A stretch of 64,000 nt of DNA, taken from NCBI RefSeq assembly GCF_003207825.1, contig NZ_NKTY01000004.1, positions 118,651 through 182,650 of the forward strand. Reading direction: 5' to 3'. Of the stretch, positions 44,229-53,325 are shown piece after piece. The stretch is from Komagataeibacter saccharivorans (GTDB taxonomy: Bacteria > Pseudomonadota > Alphaproteobacteria > Acetobacterales > Acetobacteraceae). Made by a program: the position numbers and the translations under genes. Under the pieces are notes generated by a model. The model was not told where the DNA came from, made no database searches, and saw only the letters and a list, made by a program, of their open reading frames with translations. Position 1 is the stretch's first letter, and every line of letters begins with the position of its first letter.

Positions 44229-44296
44229 CACCCGGTAAGGGGCAGGCCGGGTGTCCGGGCACAGGCGCTCCGGCTACGTGACATGCCGTAGCCGGA
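44229..44296. terminator. Two hairpins between convergent DMT and SDR genes
   Basis: CACCCGG/CCGGGTG (44229-44253) and TCCGGCTACG/CGTAGCCGGA (44269-44296, loop of eight bases) lie between the convergent genes. The second is a perfect 10-bp stem. Neither has a T-run, so they are likely factor-assisted or 3'-stabilising structures. Confidence 0.5.
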
Positions 44297-44315
44297 CGGT
44301 GGTGCGGAGCAGGGA

Positions 44316-45078
44316 TTAAAGTTTCATCCCGCCGGAGGCTTCGATACGCTGGGCATTGATCCAGCCGGTATCCGGCCCCAGCAATGCCGCGACCACACCA
44401 CCGATATCGTCAGGCCGCCCCGCGCGGCCCAGCGCCGTGACCGAGGCGACATAGCCATTGATGTCGCTGTTATCGCGCACTGCCCCGCCACCGAAATCGG
44501 TTTCGATCGCGCCGGGAGCCAGCGTGTTCACGGTTATTTTCCGCGCCGCCAGTTCCGTGGCCTGATAGCGGGTCAGCACTTCGACCCCCCCCCTTCATCG
44601 CGGCGTAGGCCCCATAGCCCGGCAGGCAGAAACGGGTCAGTCCGGTCGAGATATTGAGGATACGGCCCCCGTCAGCCATGAGTGGCACGAGCTTCTGCGT
44701 CAGGAAAAATGCGCCCTTGAGATGGATGTTGACCAGCGTATCGAACTGCGCCTCGGTTGTTTCCATCAGGGGCGCATGAATCCCGATCCCGGCATTATTG
44801 ACCAGAAAATTGAAGTGACTGACCTGCCACTGGGCCAGTGTTTCGGCCACCTGACCGGCAAATGTGTCGAACCCGGCGGTATCGGCCACATCCAGTTGCA
44901 GTGCGCGGACCCGGCGGCCCTGCTGCGTCAGTTCCGCCGCCACGGCCTGCGCGCCTTCAAGATTGCTCCGGTAGGTCAGGATGATGTCAACGCCCTGGCG
45001 TGCCAGATGCCGGATCATGCTCAGGCCCAGTCCCCTGTCCCCACCCGTAACCAGTGCGATCGGTGCGGTATCTGCCAT
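44316..45078 (-). pseudogene. SDR family oxidoreductase, frameshifted at a C9 tract
   Basis: The product would be a short-chain dehydrogenase/reductase of 253 residues. The N-terminal frame has the cofactor motif TGGDRGLG, then NNAG and the active-site Tyr-x-x-x-Lys in YAAMK. The reading frame then breaks. The C-terminal part (LTRYQATELAARKITVNTLAPGAIETDF and on) continues in another frame down to 44316. The break falls in a run of nine C residues (44585-44593; G9 on the coding strand). Eight would restore the frame as MKGGVEVLTRYQ. It may be a true frameshift, a slippery phase-variable site or a sequencing error. The start at 45078 has GGAGAGAG upstream. Confidence 0.85.
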
Positions 45079-45382
45079 GTCTCTCTCCATTATCTGTAAT
45101 GGTGGCGAGCATACAGGACGGGGTAGGGCCAATAATCCCTGAACTGGCGATCACACCTGTCGCCAGTTCCGAACAATCCGGGACTGACTTCCGGGCTTCT
45201 GTCGTTTTTCAGTTACTATCCTGTCTCGACATAACATGAACGGCATGGCAGAAGCCGTTGCCAGTAATAATGACGATGGTTTCATTGCCGGAAGCCATTA
45301 TCCGGCGTGAGCGCCTGTTTTCTCGCGTCTTGAATGTTCCGTATGCCGTGGGGCAAGATGGATAAGGACGAGAGGAGAGGGA
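45079..45382. other. Divergent intergenic region between SDR and TetR genes
   Basis: The 304 bases between these divergent genes presumably carry both promoters and a TetR operator. No perfect long dyad stood out by eye. Short palindromic pieces exist, but none is convincing. Confidence 0.4.
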
Positions 45383-46030
45383 ATGAAGCCCGTCGCCATG
45401 ACAGATGCCCCGGTACAGGGATTGCGGGAACGCAAACAGGCCCGCGTGCGCAGTACCCTGATTGCGGAAGCGATGCGGCTGTTTTCCACGCAGGGATACG
45501 ATCAGACAACGGTGGATGAAATCGCCGAAGCGGCCGAGGTCTCGCGCCGTACCCTGTTCCGCATGTTCGAGACAAAGGGCGACATCGTTCTGGCATGGAC
45601 AAAGGGCATGACCCAGACCCTGACCGATGCCCTCGCGGCCTGCCCCCGGGACATGCCCGCGGGGGATGCGATGATGCACGCCTTCATTTCCCTTGTGCCC
45701 CGTATCGCTGCAAACCGGCAGGATACGTATGATTTTGTCTATCTGATCGAAAAGACGCCGTCCCTGCAGACGGTCAGCCTTCAGAAATATGGCAAATGGG
45801 AAGACTGTCTGGCGGAGGGACTGGCAAAGCGCCTGCCGGTACGCAGGAACCGCAAGATTGCCGCCCGTCTCATGGCGCGTGGCGGCATCGCCATTTTCCG
45901 CACGGCGCTGGATGACTGGATCAGGCTGAAGGGGCGCCCCGCACTGGTGCCGCTGCTGCAGAAAACCTATGCGCTGCAGACCGCGCTATGGTCACACCCT
46001 GCTGATCCCGAAACGGATGCCCCGGCCTGA
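45383..46030 (+). CDS. TetR family transcriptional regulator
   Basis: This 215-residue regulator has an N-terminal helix-turn-helix at about residues 24-70 (STLIAEAMRLFSTQGYDQTTVDEIAEAAEVSRRTLFRMFETK). The start has a strong purine-rich ribosome site (GAGAGGAGAGG). TetR repressors are often divergent from the oxidoreductase they control. That fits the SDR gene opposite, whose product may process the inducer. The C-terminal ligand domain is not recognisable in detail. Confidence 0.9.
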   Translation: MKPVAMTDAPVQGLRERKQARVRSTLIAEAMRLFSTQGYDQTTVDEIAEAAEVSRRTLFRMFETKGDIVLAWTKGMTQTLTDALAACPRDMPAGDAMMHAFISLVPRIAANRQDTYDFVYLIEKTPSLQTVSLQKYGKWEDCLAEGLAKRLPVRRNRKIAARLMARGGIAIFRTALDDWIRLKGRPALVPLLQKTYALQTALWSHPADPETDAPA

Positions 46031-46066
46031 CCGGCCGGGACATTGCATTGATATGGTGGCGGGTTC

Positions 46067-47347
46067 TCAGTCCAGCCGGACGGAGGGGCGCACGAATACG
46101 TCCAGCCAGTCCACAAGGCAGGACACCGTGCCGCGGAAGGTGCCGTACAGTTCGAACTGATGCTGGCGATAGAGCATGATATGCACCAGTCGCGCCGTAA
46201 TGCCGCGCAGCCAGCCGCCACCGAACACCTTACCGCCGGGGAAAGTGCCCCAGCCGTTGTAATCGCCCAGTGCGACGACCGCGCCCTTGTTGTGGAACGC
46301 AAAGGCCGGTAGCGGGCGACCATTGATCCATGCGGGCATGTAGCGCGCCAGATGATGGGCCTGCTGGCGTGCTGCCTGCGCCGTGGGGGCCACCGGCTTT
46401 TCGGCAATGAAGGCGCAATCGCCCATGGCGAAGATATTGTCGTCTTCCACCAGTTGCAGGGTGGGACGGACTTCAAGCTGACCGGAGCGCGACAGCTTCA
46501 GTTCACCGAATTTGCGCGTGACATCGGGCGCTTTTACGCCTGCGGCCCAGACACGCAGCGTCGCGGGGATGCGGGTGCCGTCCTTGAGCATGAAGCCCTT
46601 TTCATCGGCGCCACTGACCATGGCCGATGTCATCACCTCGACCCCGATGGCCTCAAGCTGCTTGGTCGCGGCGGCCGATACGGATTCAGGGAAGGCGGGC
46701 AGGATGCGCGGGCCAGCTTCCAGCAGGGTGATCTTCAGCTTGGGCGGCTTCTTGCCAAAACTGTAGAGGGAGGCGAGATCAAGCGCCTTGTGCAGTTCGG
46801 CCGCAAGCTGGGTGCCCGTGGCGCCGCCGCCGACGATGGCGATGTCCAGTTCCTCGTTATTGCCAAATGCCTTGAGCAGTTCCATGCGGAAACGCTCGTT
46901 AAAGCCGTTGGCTTCGACAAGGTTGTCAATGAACAGACAGTGCTCGGCCACGCCCGGCGTGCCGAAATCGTTCGCGCGGCTGCCGATGGACAGGACCAGC
47001 GCATCATATTCCAGCTTGCGCTCTTCCAGAATGACCTCGCCCGTCGTCTCGATCACCGGGGCCAGCGTGATCGTTTTGGCCTTGCGGTCCATGCCCGAAA
47101 TCTCGCCGGGCCAGAACTCGAAATGGTGGCGGCTGGCCTGTGACAGGAAACTGATGCGGTCGTTCTCGTTGGCCGCCGTGCCCGCCGCGAAGCAGTGCAG
47201 CATCGGCTTCCACACATGGGCGAAGCTTTTATCGACCAGCGTGATTTCCGCCCGGCCTGACTTGCCAATTGAATCGCCCAGACGGGTGGCCAGCGCCAGC
47301 CCGGCCACGCCGCCGCCAACGATCACGACCCGAAACTTTTGTGCCAT
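46067..47347 (-). CDS. ndh: Type II NADH dehydrogenase (NDH-2) family flavoprotein
   Basis: This 426-residue flavoprotein would oxidise NADH and reduce ubiquinone without pumping protons. Two dinucleotide-binding motifs are present, VVIVGGGVAGLALATRL (FAD) at the N terminus and IAIVGGGATGTQLAAELH (NADH) in the middle. The FAD motif FAMGDCAF and the C-terminal membrane-binding amphipathic region (GTVSCLVDWLDVFVRPS) complete the family pattern. The start at 47347 (MAQKFRVV) replaces a longer frame that has no ribosome site. Acetic acid bacteria rely heavily on NDH-2. It follows the aldehyde dehydrogenase gene by 186 bases, so it may or may not be co-transcribed with it. Confidence 0.9.
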   Translation of the reverse strand: MAQKFRVVIVGGGVAGLALATRLGDSIGKSGRAEITLVDKSFAHVWKPMLHCFAAGTAANENDRISFLSQASRHHFEFWPGEISGMDRKAKTITLAPVIETTGEVILEERKLEYDALVLSIGSRANDFGTPGVAEHCLFIDNLVEANGFNERFRMELLKAFGNNEELDIAIVGGGATGTQLAAELHKALDLASLYSFGKKPPKLKITLLEAGPRILPAFPESVSAAATKQLEAIGVEVMTSAMVSGADEKGFMLKDGTRIPATLRVWAAGVKAPDVTRKFGELKLSRSGQLEVRPTLQLVEDDNIFAMGDCAFIAEKPVAPTAQAARQQAHHLARYMPAWINGRPLPAFAFHNKGAVVALGDYNGWGTFPGGKVFGGGWLRGITARLVHIMLYRQHQFELYGTFRGTVSCLVDWLDVFVRPSVRLD

Positions 47348-47457
47348 CCCCAAACCCCCAATTACCCTGTCGCATAGCATCCCGGCCCCTGTGGAGAAGC
47401 CTGCCGCATAAATAGAAACATATCCGGCCGCCCGCCCCACATGGGCAGGACGGCCTG

Positions 47458-47510
47458 CGGCCGGACCGGAAAAAACCGGTCCGGCCGCTGCGCCTGCCCT
47501 TCAGGGCAGG
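47458..47510. terminator. Double hairpin between aldehyde dehydrogenase and ndh
   Basis: CGGCCGGACCGG and CCGGTCCGGCCG form a perfect 12-bp stem with an A6 loop (47458-47487). A second hairpin, CCTGCCCT/AGGGCAGG, follows at 47493-47510. On the minus strand both lie just after the aldehyde dehydrogenase stop, so they should reduce read-through into ndh. Confidence 0.7.
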
Positions 47511-47533
47511 GCGGTTTTCAGCTTGTCAGCGGA

Positions 47534-49045
47534 TCAAAAGAAACCGCGCTTGTTCTCGCTGTAGCTGACCAGCATGTTCTTGGTCTGCTGGTAGTGCTCA
47601 AGCACCATCTTGTGCGTTTCACGCCCGATGCCCGACTTCTTGTAGCCGCCGAACGCCGCATGCGCGGGGTAGACATGATAGCAGTTGACCCACACGCGAC
47701 CGGCTTCCAGCCCGCGACCCATGCGGTAGCAGGTGTTGGCGTCGCGGCTCCATACACCCGAACCCAGGCCGAACGGCGTGTCGTTGGCGATGGCGAGTGC
47801 TTCTTCTTCCGTCTTGAAGGTGGTCACGGCCAGAACCGGGCCAAAGATCTCTTCCTGGAAGATGCGCATCTTGTTGTTGCCCTTGAACACGGTCGGCTGC
47901 ACGTAGCATCCCTTGTTCAGGTCGCCGCCAAGGTCCGGACGGCCGCCACCGGTCAGAAGCTGCGCGCCTTCTTCCTTGCCGATGTCGATATAGGACAGGA
48001 TCTTTTCCTGATGACCGTGCGAGTTCTGGGCACCCATCATGGTGTTGGGGTCCAGCGGGTTGCCCTGACGGATGGCCTTGATGCGGGGCAGGGCGCGTTC
48101 CATGAACTTTTCATAGATCGATTCATGAACCAGCGCACGGCTGGGGCACGAACAGATCTGGCCCTGGTTCAGGGCGAACATGGCGAAGCCTTCGAGCGCC
48201 TTGTCCAGATAGGCATCATCATGATCCATGATGTCGGCGAAGAAGATGTTCGGCGACTTGCCGCCCAGTTCCAGCGTGGCGGGGATCAGGTGTTCCGCCG
48301 CGGCATGCGCGATCATCTTGCCGGTGGGTGTGGAACCGGTGAAGGCGATCTTGGCGATGCGGTCGCTGTTGGACAGGGCAGCGCCCACGTCACGGCCCAG
48401 ACCGTTGACGATGTTCAGTGTGCCGGCCGGGAACAGGTCCCCGATCAGTTCCATCAGCACCAGCATGCTTGCGGGCGTGCTTTCGGCGGGCTTCATGACG
48501 ACGCAGTTGCCTGCGGCCAGTGCCGGCGCCAGCTTCCATGAACCCATGAGCAGGGGGAAGTTCCACGGAATGATCTGGGCAACGACGCCAAGCGGTTCGT
48601 GGAAATGGTAGGCGATGGTGGTGGCGTCGATTTCGCCCAGCGTGCCTTCCTGTGCGCGGATGCAGCCTGCGAAATAGCGGAAATGGTCGATCGCCAGCGG
48701 GATGTCAGCGGTCAGGGTCTCGCGGATGGGCTTGCCGTTATCCCATGTTTCGGCGCGGGCCAGCAGGTCCAGGTTCTGTTCCATGCGCTCTGCCGCGCGC
48801 AGCAGGATCAGCGCGCGATCGGCAGGTGCCATGTGGCCCCAGGCGGTCTTCGCCTTGTGCGCGGCATCAAGTGCCAGTTCCACGTCCGCTGCGGTGGAAG
48901 CGGGCACTTCACACAGCACGCGCCCATCGACGGGGGAAGTATTGGTCAGGTAGTGACCTTCAACCGGGGCGACCCATTCGCCACCGATATAGTTGCCATA
49001 ACGCGACTTGAACGGCGGGGCCGCCGTGAGGCTATCTGCTGACAC
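47534..49045 (-). CDS. NAD-dependent aldehyde dehydrogenase, AcoD/ExaC type
   Basis: This 503-residue enzyme is of the acetaldehyde-type class II. The catalytic Glu259 lies in LELGG and the nucleophile Cys298 in GQICSC; the Cys-x-Cys after it is a feature of ExaC/AcoD proteins. Asn162 lies in IIPWN. In an acetic acid bacterium it would oxidise acetaldehyde or other short aldehydes in the cytoplasm, beside the membrane-bound system. It stands at the end of a 769-base non-coding region rich in inverted repeats, suggesting strong control. The start is ATG at 49045. Confidence 0.93.
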   Translation of the reverse strand: MSADSLTAAPPFKSRYGNYIGGEWVAPVEGHYLTNTSPVDGRVLCEVPASTAADVELALDAAHKAKTAWGHMAPADRALILLRAAERMEQNLDLLARAETWDNGKPIRETLTADIPLAIDHFRYFAGCIRAQEGTLGEIDATTIAYHFHEPLGVVAQIIPWNFPLLMGSWKLAPALAAGNCVVMKPAESTPASMLVLMELIGDLFPAGTLNIVNGLGRDVGAALSNSDRIAKIAFTGSTPTGKMIAHAAAEHLIPATLELGGKSPNIFFADIMDHDDAYLDKALEGFAMFALNQGQICSCPSRALVHESIYEKFMERALPRIKAIRQGNPLDPNTMMGAQNSHGHQEKILSYIDIGKEEGAQLLTGGGRPDLGGDLNKGCYVQPTVFKGNNKMRIFQEEIFGPVLAVTTFKTEEEALAIANDTPFGLGSGVWSRDANTCYRMGRGLEAGRVWVNCYHVYPAHAAFGGYKKSGIGRETHKMVLEHYQQTKNMLVSYSENKRGFF

Positions 49046-49090
49046 GTGAATATTCCTTCAGGATAAGGCTTCGTGCCCTAATAGACCTGA

Positions 49091-49112
49091 CATGGATTCA
49101 TGTAATTCCATG
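49091..49112. promoter_or_regulatory. Inverted repeat CATGGA-N10-TCCATG
   Basis: A perfect six-base dyad lies 46 bases upstream of the aldehyde dehydrogenase start. It is placed where a repressor or activator would contact the promoter or leader. Confidence 0.4.
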
Positions 49113-49157
49113 AGGTAATGAGGGTACTACAAAACTGTATTTCGGTTCGATATGGCC

Positions 49158-49181
49158 GCCATTACTTTCATGGGTAATGGC
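49158..49181. promoter_or_regulatory. Inverted repeat GCCATTAC-N8-GTAATGGC
   Basis: A perfect eight-base dyad with an eight-base spacer lies 113 bases upstream of the dehydrogenase start. It is a candidate regulator-binding site or an RNA hairpin. Confidence 0.45.
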
Positions 49182-49287
49182 ATTGACCGATCCGGACCGT
49201 AGGTGTGATTTCTTGAAACCTGTGGACGTGATCTCCCTGGAAACCAAACCGAACCTTGATGCGCCCCGGTAAGGTATCGGGGGATAA

Positions 49288-49309
49288 TCTATATACGGTG
49301 ATATATAGA
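49288..49309. promoter_or_regulatory. Inverted repeat TCTATATA-N6-TATATAGA
   Basis: A perfect eight-base AT-rich dyad lies about 240 bases upstream of the dehydrogenase start. The sequence is unlike its GC-rich surroundings and may be an operator or part of a distal promoter. Confidence 0.4.
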
Positions 49310-49814
49310 CACGTCCGGTACCGCAAGCGTTCGGATTATAACGTAACCGTGAGGTGTGCATCTGGTGCCATAATGTGTTAATTAAAAACGTTTAAATACA
49401 GTATGTTAAATAATAATGAATAATAAATATCTATTGATTTCGACATCCTGTGTCACAAAACCGGCGAATGGAATTTTAGCGCCTTGCGGGGCGCAAGGGC
49501 CGATTCCTGCCCGGTCAGGTCTGAAATGATCCCCTGTCCGGATTCCGGCGGTTTCATGCGTATGACGCAGGCGGTAGTTACGGCTGTGTAGTCAGCCATC
49601 CGAGTCCGGGTAATGCGTCCCGTCTGGTGCGGTTTTCTACGCGGCATCCATATGGGATGTGACAATCCGGATGGGCGGGGCCACGTTCTATTGCGTGCAG
49701 GCGTGTCCCGCATGCCGGATGTCATCCGGCTGCCCGGTTCAGTAAGCGGGGCCTGGGCTTACCGGTGGCTGCGACCTGTCATGGGCTGACCATAATCCAG
49801 CCGGAACTGACAGT

Positions 49815-51269
49815 TCAGCTCCCGCGCATCCTTACCGCGTTCTGGCCCCGCAACCGCGACACGCTGACCAGCGCGCCCAGCCAGGCCGTTGCCACGCCAC
49901 ATTCCATGCAGCGTAACGTCGGCTCATGCGCGACATCGGTCAGGATCAGCGCCACCAGCATGCCGCCTGTCGTCTGGCCAAGGATGCGCGCCACGGAAAT
50001 CATGCCACTGGCGCTTCCTGAACGGTGCAGCGGAGATGCGGCGACCATTGATTTATTGTTGGGTGCAACAAACAGCCCAAAACCGATACCCGCGAAAGCA
50101 AAGCGCCACATGATATCAAAATTGCCTGCATCCAGCGGTGTCAGGCGCACCAGCAGATAGCCAAGCCCAACAATAAACAGTCCCGCCGATGACAGGATGC
50201 CCGCCGGATACCGGTCGGCCATACGCCCGACAAATGGTCCCGCCACAATCATTCCCACTGGCCATGGGGTAATCAGCAGTCCCGTTTCCACGGCGGAGCG
50301 GTGGAAAACTCCGGTCAGCGCAAAGGGAATGGAGATCATGTAGAAATTGGCGGCCATATATCCAAGAAAGCAGGTGATGAATCCGGTCCGGAAGGCGGTA
50401 GTGGCAAGCAGGTCAACCGGAAGCAGGGGGGCAGCGCGTCCGTGCTGACGTCGCACCAGACCGGTCAGGGCGGCAAGTCCTGTTCCCGCCAGCCCGAGGG
50501 AGAGGACATCGACATTCCCATGGACCAGCATGTCGCAGCCAACCAGAATGCCGCCGAAGGCCAGAATGTTCAGCACGATGCTGCCCCAGTCCAGTCGACG
50601 TGGCTGACCGCCCGCGCGTGGCAGGAACCCGGCCACCAGCGCGAGTGTCACGATCCCGACCGGCAGGTTGAACAGGAACAGCCAGCGCCATGATGCCACC
50701 CCAAGGATCAGGGCCGCGACAGACGGACTGAGGGCCACGCCCCCCGCGATGGCCAGCGCATTGAGCGCCAGCCCCCGCCCCAGCCGGGAGGGCGGATAGA
50801 CAAGGCGCACCAGGGCCGTATTGACGGCCATGATGCAGGCGCCCCCCGCGCCCTGCACGGCACGGGCCAGTACCAGCACGCCCAGCGACTGCGCATTGGC
50901 GCAGATCAGGGACCCGATCATGATGACGACCAGCCCGATCGTGCATAATCGGGCCGGGCCAACCCGTTCCGACCACGCCGCCAGCGGCAGCAGCAGCATC
51001 GCGTTGACAAGCTGGTATGCATTTACCACCCATACCGATCCGGCGGCGGAAACATGTAGTTCACGCGAAATCGTGGGCAGGGCGATATTCGCAACGGCGT
51101 AATCCAGAACAGACAGTACCACCGCCAGAATGACGGGAATGATGGCGAAGCGATGTACGGCGCTTTCCGTTCCTCCCATGGAGGAAATGCCGTGTCTGCC
51201 CTGCTGCATACTGCCCATGCCGCGCCCCTTGCCCGCACTGTTGGTGACAGTGCGTAACCGAAACGACAT
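49815..51269 (-). CDS. MFS transporter, DHA2-like drug exporter
   Basis: This protein of about 484 residues has 14 predicted helices. The motif LDYAVANIALPTISRELHVS at helix 1 is the D1 signature of 14-helix drug:H+ antiporters, and RAVQGAGGACIMAVNTALVR contains the conserved helix-5 region. The start at 51269 (MSFRLRTV) has GGTGGA upstream; later ATGs at 51218 and 51209 are possible because the first 40 residues are hydrophilic. Repeat copy D lies just upstream of the gene. Exported compounds are unknown. Confidence 0.87.
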   Translation of the reverse strand: MSFRLRTVTNSAGKGRGMGSMQQGRHGISSMGGTESAVHRFAIIPVILAVVLSVLDYAVANIALPTISRELHVSAAGSVWVVNAYQLVNAMLLLPLAAWSERVGPARLCTIGLVVIMIGSLICANAQSLGVLVLARAVQGAGGACIMAVNTALVRLVYPPSRLGRGLALNALAIAGGVALSPSVAALILGVASWRWLFLFNLPVGIVTLALVAGFLPRAGGQPRRLDWGSIVLNILAFGGILVGCDMLVHGNVDVLSLGLAGTGLAALTGLVRRQHGRAAPLLPVDLLATTAFRTGFITCFLGYMAANFYMISIPFALTGVFHRSAVETGLLITPWPVGMIVAGPFVGRMADRYPAGILSSAGLFIVGLGYLLVRLTPLDAGNFDIMWRFAFAGIGFGLFVAPNNKSMVAASPLHRSGSASGMISVARILGQTTGGMLVALILTDVAHEPTLRCMECGVATAWLGALVSVSRLRGQNAVRMRGS

Positions 51270-51305
51270 GTCTTTTCCACCCATATGCGGGATGCTGTTC
51301 ATCCG

Positions 51306-51418
51306 CAAAAGTTTTTGGGGTGTCGCCGTCTTTCAAAAGGAGGATGTCTTTCGAAGCTTTTTGAAAAAAGCTTCACCAAAAACGTTTTTATGATTTCTGC
51401 ATGTTTTCCAAACAGGCG
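51306..51418 (-). repeat. Dispersed palindromic repeat, copy D (inverted)
   Basis: Read on the minus strand it contains GGAAAACATGCAGAAATCAT and then the near-perfect core GAAGCTTTTTTCAAAAAGCTTC (plus-strand 51353-51374). It continues through CTTTTGAAAGACGGCGACACC and ends CCCAAAAACTTTTG. This is the most complete copy and lies directly upstream of an MFS gene. Confidence 0.75.
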
Positions 51419-51555
51419 CAGGAATTTCCGGATTAGGAGAATTCATGTGATGGCAATACGCGCGGTCGCCATCGCTTTCATCTTTTCATGCAGTTCGACA
51501 GGGCATCGTGTTCCACATGAATTCTGGGGCGGAGCTTAATCAAGGGCCGTAGCGA

Positions 51556-51831
51556 TCAGGGTCCCCTGAAAAACTCGTCTCCCAGATATTCGGGCGGGCC
51601 GCCATCCAGCCCTTCGGCTTCAAACCCATCATTATATGGCCCCGAATAATCGCCCATGCCGTAACCGTGTTCGTTCCAGTCATTATTGGCGATCATCGGA
51701 CCGTCCATGCCCATCGGTTCCGGCCCCGTGGGGCCGGAGCATGCTGCAAGCGCACCAGCCAGCACGAGCAGGCACAGGGCGGGGCGCAGGCGCGAAAAGG
51801 GTGTAGTACGGAAAGGGCAGGCGATACGCAT
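51556..51831 (-). CDS. Small putative lipoprotein
   Basis: This 91-residue protein has a hydrophobic signal segment (about residues 17-30) ending in a lipobox-like LAAC at Cys31. The mature part is acidic and rich in Gly, Asp, Asn and Met (GMDGPMIANNDWNEHGYGMGD) with no recognisable domain. It follows the amidohydrolase gene with almost no gap on the same strand and is probably co-transcribed. The function is unknown. Confidence 0.65.
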   Translation of the reverse strand: MRIACPFRTTPFSRLRPALCLLVLAGALAACSGPTGPEPMGMDGPMIANNDWNEHGYGMGDYSGPYNDGFEAEGLDGGPPEYLGDEFFRGP

Positions 51832-51832
51832 A

Positions 51833-53239
51833 TCAGTCCGGTCGGGCTGAAGGGACAGGTTGCCCCGCCAATGGGCCGGGAACCTGCCGGCCCCGATGCC
51901 ATACCTGCGTCAGATGGTCGATGGCTGTAATATCCTGCGCGGGGTTACCTGTAACAACCATAAGGTCAGCCATTTGCCCCGGCGCGATGGTGCCGCGGTC
52001 GGACAGTTGCATGAGGCGGGCCGCATTGCTGGTTGCCAGTGCGATGGCCTGCAGTGGCGTCAGGCCCGCCATTACCGAAAGACGCAGTTCCCTATGTTCG
52101 GCAAAGCCGGGAATGCGGGTAGGGGTCGCGCCTGAATCCGTGCCAAACCCGATGGCGACCCCCGCCTGGTACAGCGTCATGAGATTACGCATGTTCATCG
52201 CCAGCGCCTTGCGGGAGGCTTCCGTCAACGGGGCGGCCAGTACCTTTGCACGCCATGCCGGGTCGGCAAACTGCTGGCGTAGCGCAGGCGACAGGCCATA
52301 GGACAGGAATGGATCGTCCAGCCATTCGGGGTGTTCGGCAAAGATGTAATTGGCTTCATCCAGATCCAGCGTGGCGACGTAGCCGGTCCCCTGCTTTTTC
52401 ATCGCACTGATCAGGGTCGGATCGACCGGTTTGTCGCGCACGCCATGGGCCAGAATGTCCACCCCTGCGGCAACAAGGGCCTGGGCATCCGACAGGTCAT
52501 GGATATGGGCTGCCACCCGCTTGCCGCGCAGATGGGCCTGTATAATGGCCGCGCGGTAGATTTCCGGCCGCATCTTGGGCAGTCCGTGCGCCTTGGGCAC
52601 GCCATTGCGGAAATCATCCACCCATAATTTTATAAGGTCGGTGTCTTCATCCGCCATCTTGTTGACTGCGGCACGGGCTTCGTCCGGTGTAGTGGGCCGG
52701 AAGACCTGATCCGCGCCAAGATGGAACATGTTTTCGGGCGGCACCCCATCGGGAGCGCCAATGCCCTGATCCACCCCGAACAGGTCGGCACCAGGGTTCA
52801 GTCCCGCATGCTGCTCCCGGCGCATGTCATCGAACAGGGGGGAACGGTTCAGCCCCAGCGCGGTGACGGTCAGCACGCCGTAATGTTCGTACTGCGCCAG
52901 CGCGGACAGGATATTGGCGCGGGTATAATTGACTTCCCCGTTCTGGGTGCCGCTGACCTGCCCGACATGGCTGTGGTCGGAAATCAGGCCCGGCAGCACC
53001 GTCTGGCCTGTCAGATCTATTTTACGGGTATGGGCGGGGGCATGGAGATTGCGACCGATCGCGGCGATGTGGCCATCGCGGATCAGGATATCCGTGTTGT
53101 CCTGCGCGGCGCTGCCGGTACCATCAATCACAGTGGCATGACGCAGCAGCACCGCCCTGTCCGTGGCGGCATGGGCGACGGCAGGCGTGGTGAACAGCCC
53201 CGTCAGCAGGGCGATCAGCGCGGGGCGATAACAGGACAT
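51833..53239 (-). CDS. Exported amidohydrolase (metal-dependent hydrolase)
   Basis: This 468-residue enzyme of the amidohydrolase superfamily begins with a Sec signal peptide (MSCYRPALIALLTGLFTTPAVAHA). The start at 53239 has GGAGAG seven bases upstream. Metal ligands are visible as HSH in ISDHSHVG, a Lys in DLIKLWVDD, His pairs in VAAHIHD and ILAHGV, and Asp in GFGTDSGA. A binuclear site is therefore plausible. Imidazolonepropionase- or prolidase-like relatives are common in alphaproteobacteria. The export signal suggests periplasmic turnover of a peptide, amide or lactone. Confidence 0.88.
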   Translation of the reverse strand: MSCYRPALIALLTGLFTTPAVAHAATDRAVLLRHATVIDGTGSAAQDNTDILIRDGHIAAIGRNLHAPAHTRKIDLTGQTVLPGLISDHSHVGQVSGTQNGEVNYTRANILSALAQYEHYGVLTVTALGLNRSPLFDDMRREQHAGLNPGADLFGVDQGIGAPDGVPPENMFHLGADQVFRPTTPDEARAAVNKMADEDTDLIKLWVDDFRNGVPKAHGLPKMRPEIYRAAIIQAHLRGKRVAAHIHDLSDAQALVAAGVDILAHGVRDKPVDPTLISAMKKQGTGYVATLDLDEANYIFAEHPEWLDDPFLSYGLSPALRQQFADPAWRAKVLAAPLTEASRKALAMNMRNLMTLYQAGVAIGFGTDSGATPTRIPGFAEHRELRLSVMAGLTPLQAIALATSNAARLMQLSDRGTIAPGQMADLMVVTGNPAQDITAIDHLTQVWHRGRQVPGPLAGQPVPSARPD

Positions 53240-53325
53240 GACGAAACTCTCCATCCAGCGGTGCCCCAGTGTTGATTGCGTGTAGCCCAGCGTCCAGTCA
53301 CGTCTGTGTCGGTGGATGAAGGATT

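Larger units (their letters stand above)
49046..49814. other. Long intergenic region upstream of the aldehyde dehydrogenase, several dyads
   Basis: This 769-base gap contains three perfect or near-perfect inverted repeats at 49091-49112, 49158-49181 and 49288-49309, an AT-rich zone near 49370-49440, and a hairpin GCCGGATG/CATCCGGC at 49714-49730. Two short open frames on the minus strand (49098-49361 and 49453-49725) have no ribosome site or recognisable content. The segment nearest the dehydrogenase is likely a complex promoter. Confidence 0.5.

Noticed and set aside
49098..49725. Two minus-strand frames of 87 and 90 codons in the aldehyde dehydrogenase upstream region
   Set aside because: Neither has a ribosome site or a protein-like composition, and the first overlaps the three perfect dyads, which fits regulatory DNA better.
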